Shown: positions 45,030 through 54,650, numbered from the stretch's first letter. The stretch is 64,000 nt of DNA from Xanthomonas floridensis (GCF_001642575.1 NZ_LXNG01000020.1:39097-103096); one strand, 5' to 3'. A program made the numbers and translations. The notes: generated by a model from the letters alone, not told the origin.

Positions 45030-47144
45030 ATGAAGCCTGTCCTGACCTTGTTGATCGCCAGCCTGATGACCACATCCGCTTCCCCCGCCTTTGCCGCTCT
45101 CCCGACGCCGCCGGATGTCGCCAGGCATCCGCATGTGGTCAAGGCGCCGTTCGGTGCCACCCGCAACGACGACTATTACTGGCTGCGCGACGACAAGCGG
45201 CAAGACAAGGCGATGCTGGCCTATCTCACTGCCGAAAACGCCTACACCGACACCGTGATGGCGCCGCTCAAGTCGCTCGAGGACACGCTCTATAACGAGA
45301 TCGTGGGGCGTATCAAGCCGGACGACGCCAGCGTGCCATACCGCGAGCGCGGCTATTGGTATTACGCCCGCTTCGAAGCGGGCAAGGACTATCCGATCCA
45401 GGCGCGCCGCAAAGGCAGCATGGAGGCGCCGGAAGAGATCCTGCTGGACGTCAACCAGATGGCGCAGGACAAGGGGTATTTCAGCGTCGGTGAGTCGGAG
45501 GTCAGTCAGGATAACCGCATCCTGGCCTGGGCCGACGATGCGATCGGCCGCCGCCAGTACACGATCCGTTTCAAGAACCTGGAGACCGGCGAACTCTATC
45601 CCGACACGGTGGAAGGCGTGTCCCCGAACATGGTCTGGGCCGACGACAACAAGACGCTGTTCTATGTCGAAAACGATCCGGAAACACTGCTCACCGTGCG
45701 CGTGAAAAAGCACGTGCTCGGCACGCCTTCCAGGGACGACGTGCTGGTCTACGAAGAAAAAGACGACAGCTTCTACATGGGCGTGGGGCGCACCCGCGAC
45801 GACAAGTACATCACCATCGGCGTGGAAAGCACGGTGTCCTCGGAGACCCGTTATACCTCCGCCGCCAAGCCGGGCACGTTCAAGGTGCTGGCCAAGCGCA
45901 AGCGCGACGTGGAATACCAAGCCGACCATTTCGATGGCCGCTGGGTGATCCGCACCAATGCCGACGGTGCCAAGAACTTCAAGCTGGTGACCGCGCCGAC
46001 CGATGCGACCACCCGCAAGCAGTGGACCGATTGGGTCGCGCACGATGACAGCGTGTACATCGAGAATTTCGAGCTGTTCGACGGATTCACCGCCATCGAA
46101 GAACGCTCCGGCGGACTGGAGTGCGTGCGTCTGCTCAAGCGCGATGGCAGCCATGAGTACGTCAAGGCCGAGGAACCCGCCTATTCGATGGGCCTGGCGG
46201 TCAACTCGGAGCCGGACACCGCGTGGCTGCGCTACAGCTACACCTCGTTGACCACGCCGGCCACCACTTACGAACTCAATACCCAGACCGGCGAACGCAA
46301 GACGCTCAAGCAGCAGCCGGTGATCGGCTACGACCCCACCAAGTACGTCACCGAGCGGGTGTGGGTGACGGCGCGCGACGGGGTCAAGGTGCCGGTGTCG
46401 CTGGTGTACGCGCAAGGCTTCAAGAAGGATGGCTCGGCGGCGCTGTTTCAATACGCCTACGGCAGCTACGGCATGTCGATGGATCCGGCGTTCAACCTGC
46501 CCGCCATCAGCCTGCTGGACCGTGGCGTGGTGTATGCCATCGCGCACATCCGCGGCGGCCAGGAAATGGGCCGCCAGTGGTACGACGACGGCAAGCTGCT
46601 GCACAAGAAGAACACCTTCACCGATTTCGTCGATGTCACTCGCGGCCTGGTGGCACAGGGCTATGCCTCCAAGGACCGCGTGGCGGCCTCTGGCGGCAGC
46701 GCCGGCGGCCTGTTGATGGGTGCGGTGGCCAACATGGCGCCGCAGGACTACCGCGTGCTGGTGGCGCAGGTGCCATTCGTCGATGTGGTCACCACCATGC
46801 TGGATGCCAGCATTCCGCTGACCACCAACGAATACGACGAGTGGGGCAACCCGGAAGACAAGGACTATTACGACTACATGCTGTCGTACTCGCCATACGA
46901 CAACGTGCGCAAACAGGCGTATCCGGCGATGTTCGTCGGCACCGGCCTGTGGGATTCGCAGGTGCAGTACTGGGAGCCGGCCAAGTGGGTGGCCAAGCTG
47001 CGCGATGACAACACCGGCAAGTATCCGATCGTGTTCCGCACCAACATGGAAGCCGGCCATGGCGGCAAATCCGGCCGGTTCCGGCGCTACCGCGAGCTGG
47101 CCGAGTCGTACGCCTTTGTGCTGGACCAGCTTGGGGTGAAGTAG
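45030..47144 (+). CDS. Exported oligopeptidase B-like peptidase (S9)
   Basis: This 704-residue serine peptidase resembles protease II/oligopeptidase B, which cuts after Arg/Lys in short peptides. A signal peptide (MKPVLTLLIASLMTTSASPAFA) suggests export. PPDVARHPHVVKAPFGATRNDDYYWLRDD is the classic opening; GGSAGGLLMGA holds Ser, GLWDSQVQYWEP the Asp and EAGHGGKSG the His. ATG 45030 gives the signal peptide; the longer upstream frame overlaps the divergent gene and is chance. Confidence 0.93.
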   Translation: MKPVLTLLIASLMTTSASPAFAALPTPPDVARHPHVVKAPFGATRNDDYYWLRDDKRQDKAMLAYLTAENAYTDTVMAPLKSLEDTLYNEIVGRIKPDDASVPYRERGYWYYARFEAGKDYPIQARRKGSMEAPEEILLDVNQMAQDKGYFSVGESEVSQDNRILAWADDAIGRRQYTIRFKNLETGELYPDTVEGVSPNMVWADDNKTLFYVENDPETLLTVRVKKHVLGTPSRDDVLVYEEKDDSFYMGVGRTRDDKYITIGVESTVSSETRYTSAAKPGTFKVLAKRKRDVEYQADHFDGRWVIRTNADGAKNFKLVTAPTDATTRKQWTDWVAHDDSVYIENFELFDGFTAIEERSGGLECVRLLKRDGSHEYVKAEEPAYSMGLAVNSEPDTAWLRYSYTSLTTPATTYELNTQTGERKTLKQQPVIGYDPTKYVTERVWVTARDGVKVPVSLVYAQGFKKDGSAALFQYAYGSYGMSMDPAFNLPAISLLDRGVVYAIAHIRGGQEMGRQWYDDGKLLHKKNTFTDFVDVTRGLVAQGYASKDRVAASGGSAGGLLMGAVANMAPQDYRVLVAQVPFVDVVTTMLDASIPLTTNEYDEWGNPEDKDYYDYMLSYSPYDNVRKQAYPAMFVGTGLWDSQVQYWEPAKWVAKLRDDNTGKYPIVFRTNMEAGHGGKSGRFRRYRELAESYAFVLDQLGVK

Positions 47145-47153
47145 CTCAAGGGC

Positions 47154-47190
47154 CGGGAGTCGGGATTGGGGATTTGGGATTGGGGATTGG
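47154..47190. repeat. GGGATTN heptamer tandem repeat
   Basis: Four to five imperfect GGGATTN units (GGGAGTC GGGATTG GGGATTT GGGATTG GGGATTG) lie just past the oligopeptidase stop. The same heptamer occurs in both orientations between hslV and hslU, so it is a dispersed family. Confidence 0.75.
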
Positions 47191-47225
47191 TAAGGCAGGT
47201 CTTCCATCCCTGCATGCAGACGTCG

Positions 47226-47271
47226 CCTCATCCGCCCTTCGGTCACCGTCTCCCCCATGAAGAAGGACAAT
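47226..47271. repeat. Dispersed repeat, CCTCATCCGCCCTTCGG type
   Basis: This short element matches 63793-63840 and, inverted, 53295-53345. Shared blocks are CTCATCCGCC, TTCGG and CACC(G/T)TCTCCC. It is intergenic here. Confidence 0.65.
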
Positions 47272-47334
47272 GTCCCGGTGGGATAAAGGGGATGTCCAGA
47301 CCATCTCGGTGCCTGCTGGTCGTATCATTTGCGC

Positions 47335-47733
47335 ATGACGCGACCGAACCGATTTCGCTGGGCCTGGTGGTTACTGGCGTATGCCAGCCTGGCGACCGGC
47401 ATTGTCGGAATCTTCGTGCCCGGCTTGCCGACCACCGTGTTCATCCTGATCTCGGCCTGGGCCGCCTCGCGCGGGTCCGAACGCCTGCATCGCTGGTTGC
47501 TGTCGCACCCGCGCTTTGGCCCCGCCATCGTGGAATGGCAGACCTATCGGGCAGTCAGTCGCAAGGCCAAGTGGATGGCCACGCTGACCATGACCGTCTG
47601 CGCCGGCATCATGCTGTGGTGCGTGCCGGTGCTGTGGGTGAAGTGCCTGTCGATCGGCAGCATGGCGGTGGTGGCGATCTGGTTGTGGTTGCGTCCGGAA
47701 CCGCCGCCGCGCACGCTGCCCGCACCGCACTGA
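47335..47733 (+). CDS. DUF454 (YbaN) inner-membrane protein
   Basis: This 132-residue protein has three to four membrane helices. The DUF454 motif is clear: GIVGIFVPGLPTTVFILISAWAASRGSERLHRWLLSHPRFG. E. coli YbaN has no proven role. ATG 47335 gives MTRPNRFRW; an in-frame TTG two codons earlier is unlikely. No clear ribosome binding site is seen. It is followed closely by the lptM-dapF operon, which has its own promoter-like signal. Confidence 0.9.
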   Translation: MTRPNRFRWAWWLLAYASLATGIVGIFVPGLPTTVFILISAWAASRGSERLHRWLLSHPRFGPAIVEWQTYRAVSRKAKWMATLTMTVCAGIMLWCVPVLWVKCLSIGSMAVVAIWLWLRPEPPPRTLPAPH

Positions 47734-47759
47734 GCGCACGGCAGTCAGGGTGTTCTGGC

Positions 47760-47765
47760 TATACT
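47760..47765 (+). promoter_or_regulatory. -10-like hexamer close to lptM start
   Basis: TATACT, a near-perfect -10 box, ends 7 nt before ATG 47773 and no Shine-Dalgarno lies between, so the lptM-dapF transcript is probably leaderless. Confidence 0.5.
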
Positions 47766-47772
47766 CGGGGCC

Positions 47773-48015
47773 ATGAGCCTCATGTCCCGACCTTCCGTTC
47801 GTCTCGCACTGGTTGGTGCGACCTTTGTCCTGCTTGCCGGCTGCGGCAACAAGGGCCCGCTGGTGATGCCGCAGAAGCCGGTGCCGGTGGAAGCCCAGCC
47901 CGTGCCGCAACCGCCGGATGCGCCGCAACCGCTGGACGAGTCCACGCCCGCGCAGACCGAGACGCCGCCTGCCTCCACCACCGACCAGCCCGCTAGCAGC
48001 GGCAATGAGCGCTGA
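47773..48015 (+). CDS. lptM: LPS-assembly lipoprotein LptM (LppL/YifL-like)
   Basis: This 80-residue lipoprotein has a signal with lipobox LLAGC, followed by the family signature [11 protein letters not shown] and a Pro-rich tail. LptM helps the LptDE outer-membrane translocon mature in E. coli. It occupies its usual place directly before dapF, overlapping it by 11 bp, which supports the call and translational coupling. Confidence 0.85.
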   Translation: MSLMSRPSVRLALVGATFVLLAGCGNKGPLVMPQKPVPVEAQPVPQPPDAPQPLDESTPAQTETPPASTTDQPASSGNER

Positions 48016-48856
48016 CGGCCGCACCGGACGCCTGCGTTTCACCAAAATGCATGGTGCCGGCAACGATTTCGTGGTGCTGGACCTGCGCGACGGCTCGCCG
48101 CCGCCAGATGCCGCGCTGGCGGCTCGCCTGGCGGACCGGCATTTTGGCGTGGGCTGCGATCAGATCCTGACCATCGAAGCCCCGAGCAGCGATGGCGCCG
48201 TGGCTGCCTACGGCATCTGGAATTCCGATGGTTCGGCGGCCCGCCAGTGCGGCAACGGTGCGCGCTGCGTCGCAGCCTGGCTGGTGCGCGACGGCACTGC
48301 GCAAGGCGATCGCTTCATCATCGACAGCCCGGTCACCGCGCATGCGGTGGAGCGGGTGGACGCGGATACCTACGCGGTGGCGATGGGCGTGCCGCAGTTC
48401 GAACCGGCGCAGATTCCGCTGGCCGGCTTTGCGCACGCGCGCGAGGAATACGCGCTGCCGGTGCACGGCGAGACGGTGCGCTTTGGCGCAGTGTCCATGG
48501 GCAACCCGCATGCCGTGCTGGAGGTTGGTCGCGTGGAGGCCGCGCCGGTGGAACGTGTCGGCAGCCTGTTGCAGCAGAACGCCGCGTTCCCCGATTCGGT
48601 CAACGTGGCCTTTGCCCAGGTCGTGGACCCTGCGCATCTCCAGTTGCGCGTGTTCGAGCGCGGTGTCGGCGAGACGCTGGCCTGCGGCAGCGGCGCCTGC
48701 GCGGCGGCGGTGGTGCTGATGCAGCGCGGCCGCGTGGAGCGCGATGTTCGCGTGTCGCTGCCGGGCGGTGAGCTGCGGATCCGCTGGCCCGGCGACGGGC
48801 AGGAGGTGGTGATGTCCGGTCCGGCCGTGTTCGTCTTCGATGGAGAATGGATCTGA
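48005..48856 (+). CDS. dapF: Diaminopimelate epimerase
   Basis: This 283-residue PLP-independent racemase converts LL- to meso-diaminopimelate for lysine and peptidoglycan. The two catalytic cysteines are in RQCGNGARC and LACGSGACA, with [13 protein letters not shown] at the N-terminus. It overlaps lptM upstream by 11 bp and the next gene by 1 bp (TGATG), forming the conserved lptM-dapF-DUF484-xerC operon. Confidence 0.97.
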   Translation: MSADGRTGRLRFTKMHGAGNDFVVLDLRDGSPPPDAALAARLADRHFGVGCDQILTIEAPSSDGAVAAYGIWNSDGSAARQCGNGARCVAAWLVRDGTAQGDRFIIDSPVTAHAVERVDADTYAVAMGVPQFEPAQIPLAGFAHAREEYALPVHGETVRFGAVSMGNPHAVLEVGRVEAAPVERVGSLLQQNAAFPDSVNVAFAQVVDPAHLQLRVFERGVGETLACGSGACAAAVVLMQRGRVERDVRVSLPGGELRIRWPGDGQEVVMSGPAVFVFDGEWI

Positions 48857-49527
48857 TGAGCGACACCACCGACAAGCTGGGCGCACACGATGTGGCGACA
48901 TGGTTGCGCCGTCATCCCACCTTCCTCAAGCAATTTCCGGATCTGGCGGTCAGCCTGCTGGTGCCGCGTGACGATGGCCCCACCGCCTCGCTGGCGACCT
49001 ACCAACTGGAAGTGTTGCGCGACAAGAACCGCGAGCTGTCGCGGCGGCTGCACGAGCTGGGCAGCAATGCCCAGGTCAACGAGCGGCTGGCGGTGCGCAC
49101 CCATCAGCTGACGCTGGCGCTGATGCGCCAACGCACCGCGGCCGAGACGCTGAAGGCCATGGCCGCTTCGCTGGCGGAAGATTTCAATGGCGATCTGGTG
49201 CGGCTGGTGCTGCTGACGCCGGTGGCTGGTCTGCAGGCCGACTGGTTGCAGACCATCGCCGCCGACGATGCACGCCTGGCGCCCTTCCGCGACTGCCTGA
49301 GCGATGGTGAGCCGATCTGCGGCCGCCTGCAGGCCGACAAGCACGCGCTGCTATATGGCGAGCAGGCCGGCGAGGTGCAGTCCACTGCCTTGCTGCCGCT
49401 GCCCGGCATCGGCTTGATCGCGGTCGGCAGCCACGACGCCAACCGCTTCTATCCCGGCATGGGGACCTTGTTCCTGCGCATGATGGGCGAGTCGCTGAGC
49501 GTGGCGTTGCAGCGCTTCGACGCGTGA
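48856..49527 (+). CDS. DUF484 family protein
   Basis: This 223-residue protein is the DUF484 member found between dapF and xerC across gammaproteobacteria. VATWLRRHPTFLKQFPDL is the family opening; a coiled coil (about 55-100) precedes a GAF-like C-terminal half. Its ATG overlaps the dapF stop by one base. Function is unknown, but the strict link to xerC suggests a role near recombination or cell division. Confidence 0.9.
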   Translation: MSDTTDKLGAHDVATWLRRHPTFLKQFPDLAVSLLVPRDDGPTASLATYQLEVLRDKNRELSRRLHELGSNAQVNERLAVRTHQLTLALMRQRTAAETLKAMAASLAEDFNGDLVRLVLLTPVAGLQADWLQTIAADDARLAPFRDCLSDGEPICGRLQADKHALLYGEQAGEVQSTALLPLPGIGLIAVGSHDANRFYPGMGTLFLRMMGESLSVALQRFDA

Positions 49528-49602
49528 TGGCGGTGGCGTGGCAACGGATGGGCGCGTCGCAGCGCACTGTTGCCGTAGCGCCACAACCGCGGGACAGCTG
49601 AC

Positions 49603-50505
49603 ATGTCGTCGGTGGAGGATTTCCTGGCGTATCTGCAGGTCGAGCGACAGGTCTCGGCCCACACGCTGGACGCGTATCGGCGCGATCTAGCCGCACTGCT
49701 GAGCTGGGTGGCCGAGCAGACCAAAGGCACCGCCGAACCGCTGGATGTCGCGCAGCTGGACAGCGCGCACCTGCGCCAGTTTGTCGCTGACGAACATCGA
49801 CGCGGTCTGTCCGCAAAGAGCCTGCAGCGGCGTCTGTCTGCCTGCCGCAGCTATTACGCCTGGTTGCTCAAACATGGCCGCATCGCGGTCAGTCCTGCAG
49901 CGGCGCTGCGAGCGCCCAAGGCGCCGCGCAAGCTGCCGCAGGTGCTCGATGCCGACGAGGCCGTGCGCCTGGTCGAAGTGCCGACCGATGCGCCGCTGGG
50001 GTTGCGCGATCGTGCATTGCTGGAACTGTTTTATTCGTCGGGGCTGCGTCTGAGCGAACTCTGCGCGCTGCGCTGGCGCGATCTGGATCTGGCCACCGGC
50101 TTGGTGATGGTGCTGGGCAAGGGCGGCAAACAGCGTCTGGTGCCGGTGGGCTCGCATGCGATCGCGGCGCTGCGGCAGTGGCAGCGCGACAGCGACGGGC
50201 GTGCCGAAACGCATGTCTTCCCCGGGCGTGCCGGCGGTGCGATTTCGCAGCGTGCGGTGCAGATCCGCATCAAGCAATTGGCCGTGCGCCAAGGCATGTT
50301 CAAGGACGTGCACCCGCATATGTTGCGGCACAGTTTTGCCAGCCACATCCTCGAATCCTCCGGCGATCTACGCGGCGTGCAGGAATTGCTTGGTCATTCC
50401 GATATCGCCACCACGCAAATTTACACACACCTGGATTTCCAGCACCTGGCCAAGGTCTACGACGCCGCGCATCCACGCGCCAGGCGCAAGAAAGCCGCTG
50501 AGTGA
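49603..50505 (+). CDS. xerC: Tyrosine recombinase XerC
   Basis: This 300-residue recombinase acts with XerD at dif to resolve chromosome dimers. The N-terminal SAM-like domain (VEDFLAYLQVERQVSAHTLDAY) and catalytic domain show the RKHRH-Y set: Arg in SGLRLSELCALRW, Lys in LGKGGKQR, HxxR in HPHMLRHSFASH, His in LLGHSDIATT and Tyr in TQIYTHLDF. Length is standard. Operon position after DUF484 supports XerC over XerD. Confidence 0.96.
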   Translation: MSSVEDFLAYLQVERQVSAHTLDAYRRDLAALLSWVAEQTKGTAEPLDVAQLDSAHLRQFVADEHRRGLSAKSLQRRLSACRSYYAWLLKHGRIAVSPAAALRAPKAPRKLPQVLDADEAVRLVEVPTDAPLGLRDRALLELFYSSGLRLSELCALRWRDLDLATGLVMVLGKGGKQRLVPVGSHAIAALRQWQRDSDGRAETHVFPGRAGGAISQRAVQIRIKQLAVRQGMFKDVHPHMLRHSFASHILESSGDLRGVQELLGHSDIATTQIYTHLDFQHLAKVYDAAHPRARRKKAAE

Positions 50506-50726
50506 GCTGGCGTGTGCGTGATGTCAGCGACATCGCCGCATGATGCAACTGAAGCAGCGGTGGGCGCGTTCTGGGGAGGTGGCTCAAAGCCACTCTCCCG
50601 GTAGGAGCGGAACTAGATGGCTGACGCGGTAGCGGGGCCTTGCGTCGCGTCCCCGCGTCGCTTCATCGCAGCGCGCTTGAACCCGGCAGGGGCGTCCCCA
50701 CCTCCTTGGAAACCCCCGGAGGATCC

Positions 50727-51278
50727 ATGGACCCCAGCCAGAACCCCAACATCGTTCACGCCACCACCATCATTTCGGTGCGGCGTGGTGGACACGTCGC
50801 CGTCGCCGGCGATGGCCAGGTCACCCTCGGCCATACGGTCATGAAGGGCAACGCGCGCAAGGTGCGCCGGCTTGGCCGCGAGGGTCAGGTGCTGGCCGGA
50901 TTCGCAGGCGCTGCGGCCGATGCATTCACCCTGTTCGAGTTGTTCGAAGCCAAGCTGGACAAGCATGGCCAGCTGACCCGTGCAGCAGTGGAACTGGCCA
51001 AGGATTGGCGCACCGAGCGGCGCCTGGGCAAGCTCGAAGCCCTGCTGGCGGTGGCGGATAAAGAGACCTCGTTGATCATCAGTGGCACCGGCGATGTGAT
51101 CGAGCCGGAAGACGGCATCATCGCGATTGGTTCTGGTGGTTCGTATGCGCTGTCTGCTGCGCGCGCGCTATTGGCGCATACCGAGCTGGATGCCAAGACC
51201 ATCGCCACCGAGGCCATCAATATCGCCGGCGATATCTGCATCTATACCAATCACAACGTGGTGGTCGAAGAGCTGTGA
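50727..51278 (+). CDS. hslV: ATP-dependent protease subunit HslV
   Basis: This 183-residue subunit forms the proteolytic double hexamer of HslVU. Processing before Thr in [11 protein letters not shown] frees the catalytic N-terminal threonine; GDGQVTLG and [14 protein letters not shown] are also typical. ATG 50727 has a GGAGG ribosome binding site. hslU follows, but 124 bp away and separated by a repeat, unlike the tight spacing in most species. Confidence 0.96.
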   Translation: MDPSQNPNIVHATTIISVRRGGHVAVAGDGQVTLGHTVMKGNARKVRRLGREGQVLAGFAGAAADAFTLFELFEAKLDKHGQLTRAAVELAKDWRTERRLGKLEALLAVADKETSLIISGTGDVIEPEDGIIAIGSGGSYALSAARALLAHTELDAKTIATEAINIAGDICIYTNHNVVVEEL

Positions 51279-51280
51279 AT

Positions 51281-51391
51281 CGGGAGTGGGGAGTGGGGAT
51301 TCGCAAAAGCGCTCCTCTCCCTGTACCCGGACATGCATCGATCGTTCCTACTCCGCTTCTACGAATCCCCAATCCCAAATGCCAAATCCCG
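51281..51391. repeat. Inverted GGGATTN heptamer arrays between hslV and hslU
   Basis: The left arm (51281-51303, CGGGAGTGGGGAGTGGGGAT) and right arm (51362-51391, CGAATCCCCAATCCCAAATG...) are imperfect inverted copies of the heptamer repeat seen at 47154. They can form a long hairpin with a 58-nt loop in the hslVU mRNA. Confidence 0.75.
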
Positions 51392-51402
51392 AAACTTCAA
51401 CC

Positions 51403-52746
51403 ATGACTCCGCGCGAAATCGTGCAGGAGCTCGACCGTCATATCGTGGGTCAGCACGATGCCAAGCGCGCCGTTGCCATCGCGCTGCGTAACCGCTGGCG
51501 TCGCATGCAGCTGCCTGAAGAGCTGCGCAACGAGGTGATGCCCAAGAACATCCTGATGATCGGCCCGACCGGCGTCGGCAAGACCGAGATCGCGCGGCGC
51601 CTGGCGACGCTGGCCAATGCGCCGTTCGTCAAGGTGGAAGCCACCCGCTTTACCGAGGTTGGCTACGTCGGCAAGGACGTGGAGCAGATCATCCGTGATC
51701 TGGCCGATACCTCGGTCAAGCTGTATCGCGAGCAGGCCAAGGTGCGTGTACGCAACCAGGCCGAAGAACGCGCCGAAGACCGCATCCTCGATGCGCTGCT
51801 GCCGCGTCGCGCTGCCGGTATCGGTTTTGACCCGGAAGCCGCACGCAACGAGCCTTCGGCGCAAGACAACGACACCCGCATCAAGTTCCGCCGCATGCTG
51901 CGTAACGGGGAACTGGACGAGCGCGAAATCGAACTGGACGTGGCCGTCAACGCCAGCATGGACATCATGACCCCGCCGGGCATGGAGGAAATGGGCCAGC
52001 AGCTGCGGCAGATGTTTGCCAACATTGGTAGCGGCAAGTCGCAAAAGCGCAAGCTCACCATCAAGGCCGCGCGTCCGCTGTTGATCGAAGAAGAAGCCGG
52101 CAAGCTGGTCAACGAAGACGACGTGCGTGCAGCGGCGATCGAAGCCTGCGAGCAGCACGGCATCGTGTTCATCGATGAAATCGACAAGGTTGCCAAGCGC
52201 GGCGAAGCCGGTTCCAGCGGTGGCGATGTCAGCCGCGAAGGCGTGCAGCGCGACCTGCTGCCGTTGGTGGAAGGTTCCAACGTGTCGACCAAGTACGGTA
52301 CGGTCAAGACCGACCACATCCTGTTCATTGCTTCGGGCGCGTTTCATCTGGCCAAGCCCAGCGACCTGATTCCGGAACTGCAGGGCCGTTTCCCGATCCG
52401 GGTGGAGCTGACCGCGCTGACCAAGGCCGATTTCGTGCGCATTCTCACCGAGCCGAAGGCCGCCTTGATCAAGCAGTACGAAGCGCTGTTGCAGACCGAA
52501 GGTGTGTCGTTGAGCTTTGGTGCCGATGCAGTGGAACGCCTGGCCGAGATTGCCGCCCAGGTCAACGAGCGCCAGGAGAATATCGGCGCACGCCGACTGC
52601 ACACGGTGCTCGAGCGCCTGCTGGATGGTTTGAGCTACGAAGCACCCGACCGCGATGGCCAGAGCGTGACCGTGGATGCGGCCTATGTGGACGCGCAGCT
52701 GGGCGAGCTGGTGCAGGATCCGGACCTGAGCCGCTACATCCTGTGA
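51403..52746 (+). CDS. hslU: HslVU ATPase subunit HslU
   Basis: This 447-residue AAA+ unfoldase feeds substrates to HslV. Walker A is [12 protein letters not shown], Walker [12 protein letters not shown], and the pore motif is in GYVGKDVEQ. The C-terminus LSRYIL inserts into HslV. ATG 51403 gives MTPREIV; an in-frame ATG at 51379 would add eight residues read from the heptamer repeat, and neither start has a clear ribosome binding site. An intrinsic terminator follows. Confidence 0.96.
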   Translation: MTPREIVQELDRHIVGQHDAKRAVAIALRNRWRRMQLPEELRNEVMPKNILMIGPTGVGKTEIARRLATLANAPFVKVEATRFTEVGYVGKDVEQIIRDLADTSVKLYREQAKVRVRNQAEERAEDRILDALLPRRAAGIGFDPEAARNEPSAQDNDTRIKFRRMLRNGELDEREIELDVAVNASMDIMTPPGMEEMGQQLRQMFANIGSGKSQKRKLTIKAARPLLIEEEAGKLVNEDDVRAAAIEACEQHGIVFIDEIDKVAKRGEAGSSGGDVSREGVQRDLLPLVEGSNVSTKYGTVKTDHILFIASGAFHLAKPSDLIPELQGRFPIRVELTALTKADFVRILTEPKAALIKQYEALLQTEGVSLSFGADAVERLAEIAAQVNERQENIGARRLHTVLERLLDGLSYEAPDRDGQSVTVDAAYVDAQLGELVQDPDLSRYIL

Positions 52747-52799
52747 TCGTCCGCCGTCTGCGTGCTTGCGGTGCTACATGCAAGCAGGCAGCGGTAGCG

Positions 52800-52828
52800 T
52801 AAAAGACCCGCCAATGGCGGGTCTTTTA
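52800..52828 (+). terminator. Intrinsic terminator after hslU
   Basis: TAAAAGACCCGCC and GGCGGGTCTTTTA form a perfect 13-bp stem around AAT, with T-runs on both strands, so it works in either direction. Confidence 0.9.
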
Positions 52829-52998
52829 CGTCATGGCGATCTTGGTTTTTTTGCGCTCAACGCCGATGTGAGTAGTCGCCCGGGACGCCGTCGTCGCACC
52901 AGCGGCATGGGCCACATGCGGCGCTGCAGCTGTGCCGCGCCGCATACCTCGACCTGCCAGTGGCTGGCTACCCAACACGCGGCGTTCGCCGTCATCGG

Positions 52999-53484
52999 TC
53001 AGCGCAGACTGGCGCTGTAGCGTTGGATCAACAAGGCGCCAAGGTGCGCACGGGCATTGACTGCGGGATCCGTCAGTGCAGGCGGCTGCGGCGTATCAAG
53101 CCGGCTCCGGCCAGCCGTTGGGGGGCCGGCAGCCGGTTGCGGAACAGGCGCCTGCAGCAGCGGCTTCCGCAGTAAGGCCATCGTTTCCAATGGAGATCTC
53201 TGCGTCGCTCCGCTTGGCGCCTGTGCAAGACCACTGCCAGCCAGCGCAGACGCGGCAACCAGGCGACCGACGTTCACTCCGAACCCTGCCGCCTGTCCTT
53301 CTCCGGCCTGCGGGAGACGGTGCCCGAAGGGCGGATGAGGGCAGCGCGCATGGTCCACTGCGAGCAGCCCTGTAGCCCGCGCATCTGCCGGCGCCACCGA
53401 CAACACGCCCGCGGCCGCACCTGCCACTTCCATGACCGGCTGCACCGTGGCGCGGCCGGGTATGACGACATCTGGCACTGCCAT
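52999..53484 (-). CDS. Possible 161-residue hypothetical protein
   Basis: ATG 53484 has a GGGGGG tract about 8 nt upstream and the frame runs to TAG/TGA at 52999. The product (MAVPDVVIPGRATVQ…) is Ala/Pro-rich with no recognised domain. Its middle (PHPPFGHRLPQAGEG) is translated from a dispersed intergenic repeat, which argues either for a spurious ORF or for a repeat inserted in frame. The stretch otherwise has no gene for about 800 bp. Confidence 0.3.
   Translation of the reverse strand: MAVPDVVIPGRATVQPVMEVAGAAAGVLSVAPADARATGLLAVDHARCPHPPFGHRLPQAGEGQAAGFGVNVGRLVAASALAGSGLAQAPSGATQRSPLETMALLRKPLLQAPVPQPAAGPPTAGRSRLDTPQPPALTDPAVNARAHLGALLIQRYSASLR
53295..53345. repeat. Dispersed repeat, inverted copy
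   Basis: GAGACGGTGCCCGAAGGGCGGATGAGG is the complement-type copy of the repeat at 47226 and 63793 (only the first part is quoted: GAGACGGTGCCCGAAGGG). It lies inside the doubtful minus-strand ORF. Confidence 0.65.
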
Positions 53485-53639
53485 TGAACGATCCCCCCGT
53501 GGGCAAAGCGCGAGCCTGGCGTCGTGCATGTCAAGGCGCGTTGACGTCGGCAATGGGCAATGCGTCACCGGCAGCGTGCAAGGCGTTTGCAACACGCGTG
53601 GCAATCGCCAGGCCAGCTGTCGCGGGAACCCCGCAGGCG

Positions 53640-54095
53640 TCAATCCTCGCCGATATCCTCGTTCCACACCTCCGGATTGGCGGCGATATAGCCGCCGAGC
53701 AGGTCGATGCATTCCTGGCTTTGCAGGTCGATCACATTGACGCCATGCTCGCGCAGCCAGGCGACACCGCCCTGGAAGGTGACCGATTCGCCCACGACCA
53801 CGGTGCCGATATTGAACTGGCGCACCAGCCCGCTGCAGTACCAGCACGGGGCCAGGGTGGTGACCATGATGGTGTCCTTGTAACGGCGCTGACGGCCGGC
53901 CTTGCGGAAGGCATCGGTTTCGCCGTGCACGGATGGGTCGTTTTCCTGCACGCGGCGATTGTGGCCGCACCCAAGCAGGCGGCCGTCGTTGTGGTACAGC
54001 GCCGCGCCGATCGGAATGCCGCCTTCGGCCAGTCCCTGGCGGGCTTCGGCGATGGCGGTGTCGAGCAGGGCACGATAGTCGGGGGTGGTGATCAT
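53640..54095 (-). CDS. Cytosine deaminase-like nucleoside deaminase
   Basis: This 151-residue zinc deaminase resembles yeast-type cytosine deaminase (Fcy1). The zinc and proton-shuttle motifs are HGETDAF (His, Glu) and APCWYCSG (PCxxC). The C-terminus with VGESVTFQGG and WNEDIGED matches the family lid helix. ATG 54095 (MITTPDYR) is the natural start and overlaps the original stop of the upstream acetyltransferase gene (ATGA). Because that gene is frameshifted, the deaminase frame is now also open from 54590, so a fusion could be made. It likely salvages cytosine to uracil. Confidence 0.9.
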   Translation of the reverse strand: MITTPDYRALLDTAIAEARQGLAEGGIPIGAALYHNDGRLLGCGHNRRVQENDPSVHGETDAFRKAGRQRRYKDTIMVTTLAPCWYCSGLVRQFNIGTVVVGESVTFQGGVAWLREHGVNVIDLQSQECIDLLGGYIAANPEVWNEDIGED

Positions 54096-54590
54096 GTGGG
54101 CTCCAGGGGCGCCGCGCCGGCAGGGCGCAGCATGTCGAGATGGGGAATGCCGTCTTCCAGATACGGTGCCGATGCCGGCGCAAACCCGTGCGCGGCGTAG
54201 AACGCTTGCAGATGCGCCTGCGCCGAGTTGAATGGCGCTGCCCGGCCAATGCGCATGCACCAGCTGCAGGCCGTGCTGCATTAAGGCATGGGCCAACCCG
54301 CGACCGCGAAACGTGTTGCCGATCACCACGCGTCCGATGCTGGGCTCGGGATAGCTCAGCCCCGGCGGCAGTACGCGCAGATAGGCGGCCAGCTCGCCGG
54401 TATCGGTCGTTCCAAGCAGATGCAGCACACCCGGGTCGGTGTCCTTGCCATCCAGCTCGGGATAGGCACAGCGCTGCTCCACCACGAACACGTCGGTGCG
54501 CAGCTTCAGCAGCGCATACAGCTGCGCGGTGCCGAGCTGTGCAAAGCGCAGTGATTGCCACTGCAGGTGGAGGGGCGTGGAAGAGGGCAT
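54092..54590 (-). pseudogene. GNAT N-acetyltransferase (ElaA-like), frameshifted
   Basis: From ATG 54590 the ElaA family is clear: LRTDVFVVEQRCAYPELDG, LRVLPPG, and acetyl-CoA loop GNTFRGRGLAHALM. After PGSAIQLGA (about residue 123) the frame changes. The expected continuation AHLQAFYAAHGFAPASAP...HLDMLRP is present in another frame and ends in TGA overlapping the deaminase ATG. The normal family sequence has GAQAHLQ; here GGCGCAGGCGCATC lacks two bases of that Gln codon (54211-54224). The shifted frame runs on through the junction into the deaminase frame. Confidence 0.85.
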
Positions 54591-54650
54591 CGCCGCATGA
54601 TAGCGGCTGCTTCGCGCGGGGGGCGCCGCGCAGCATGCCGATGGCTGCGC

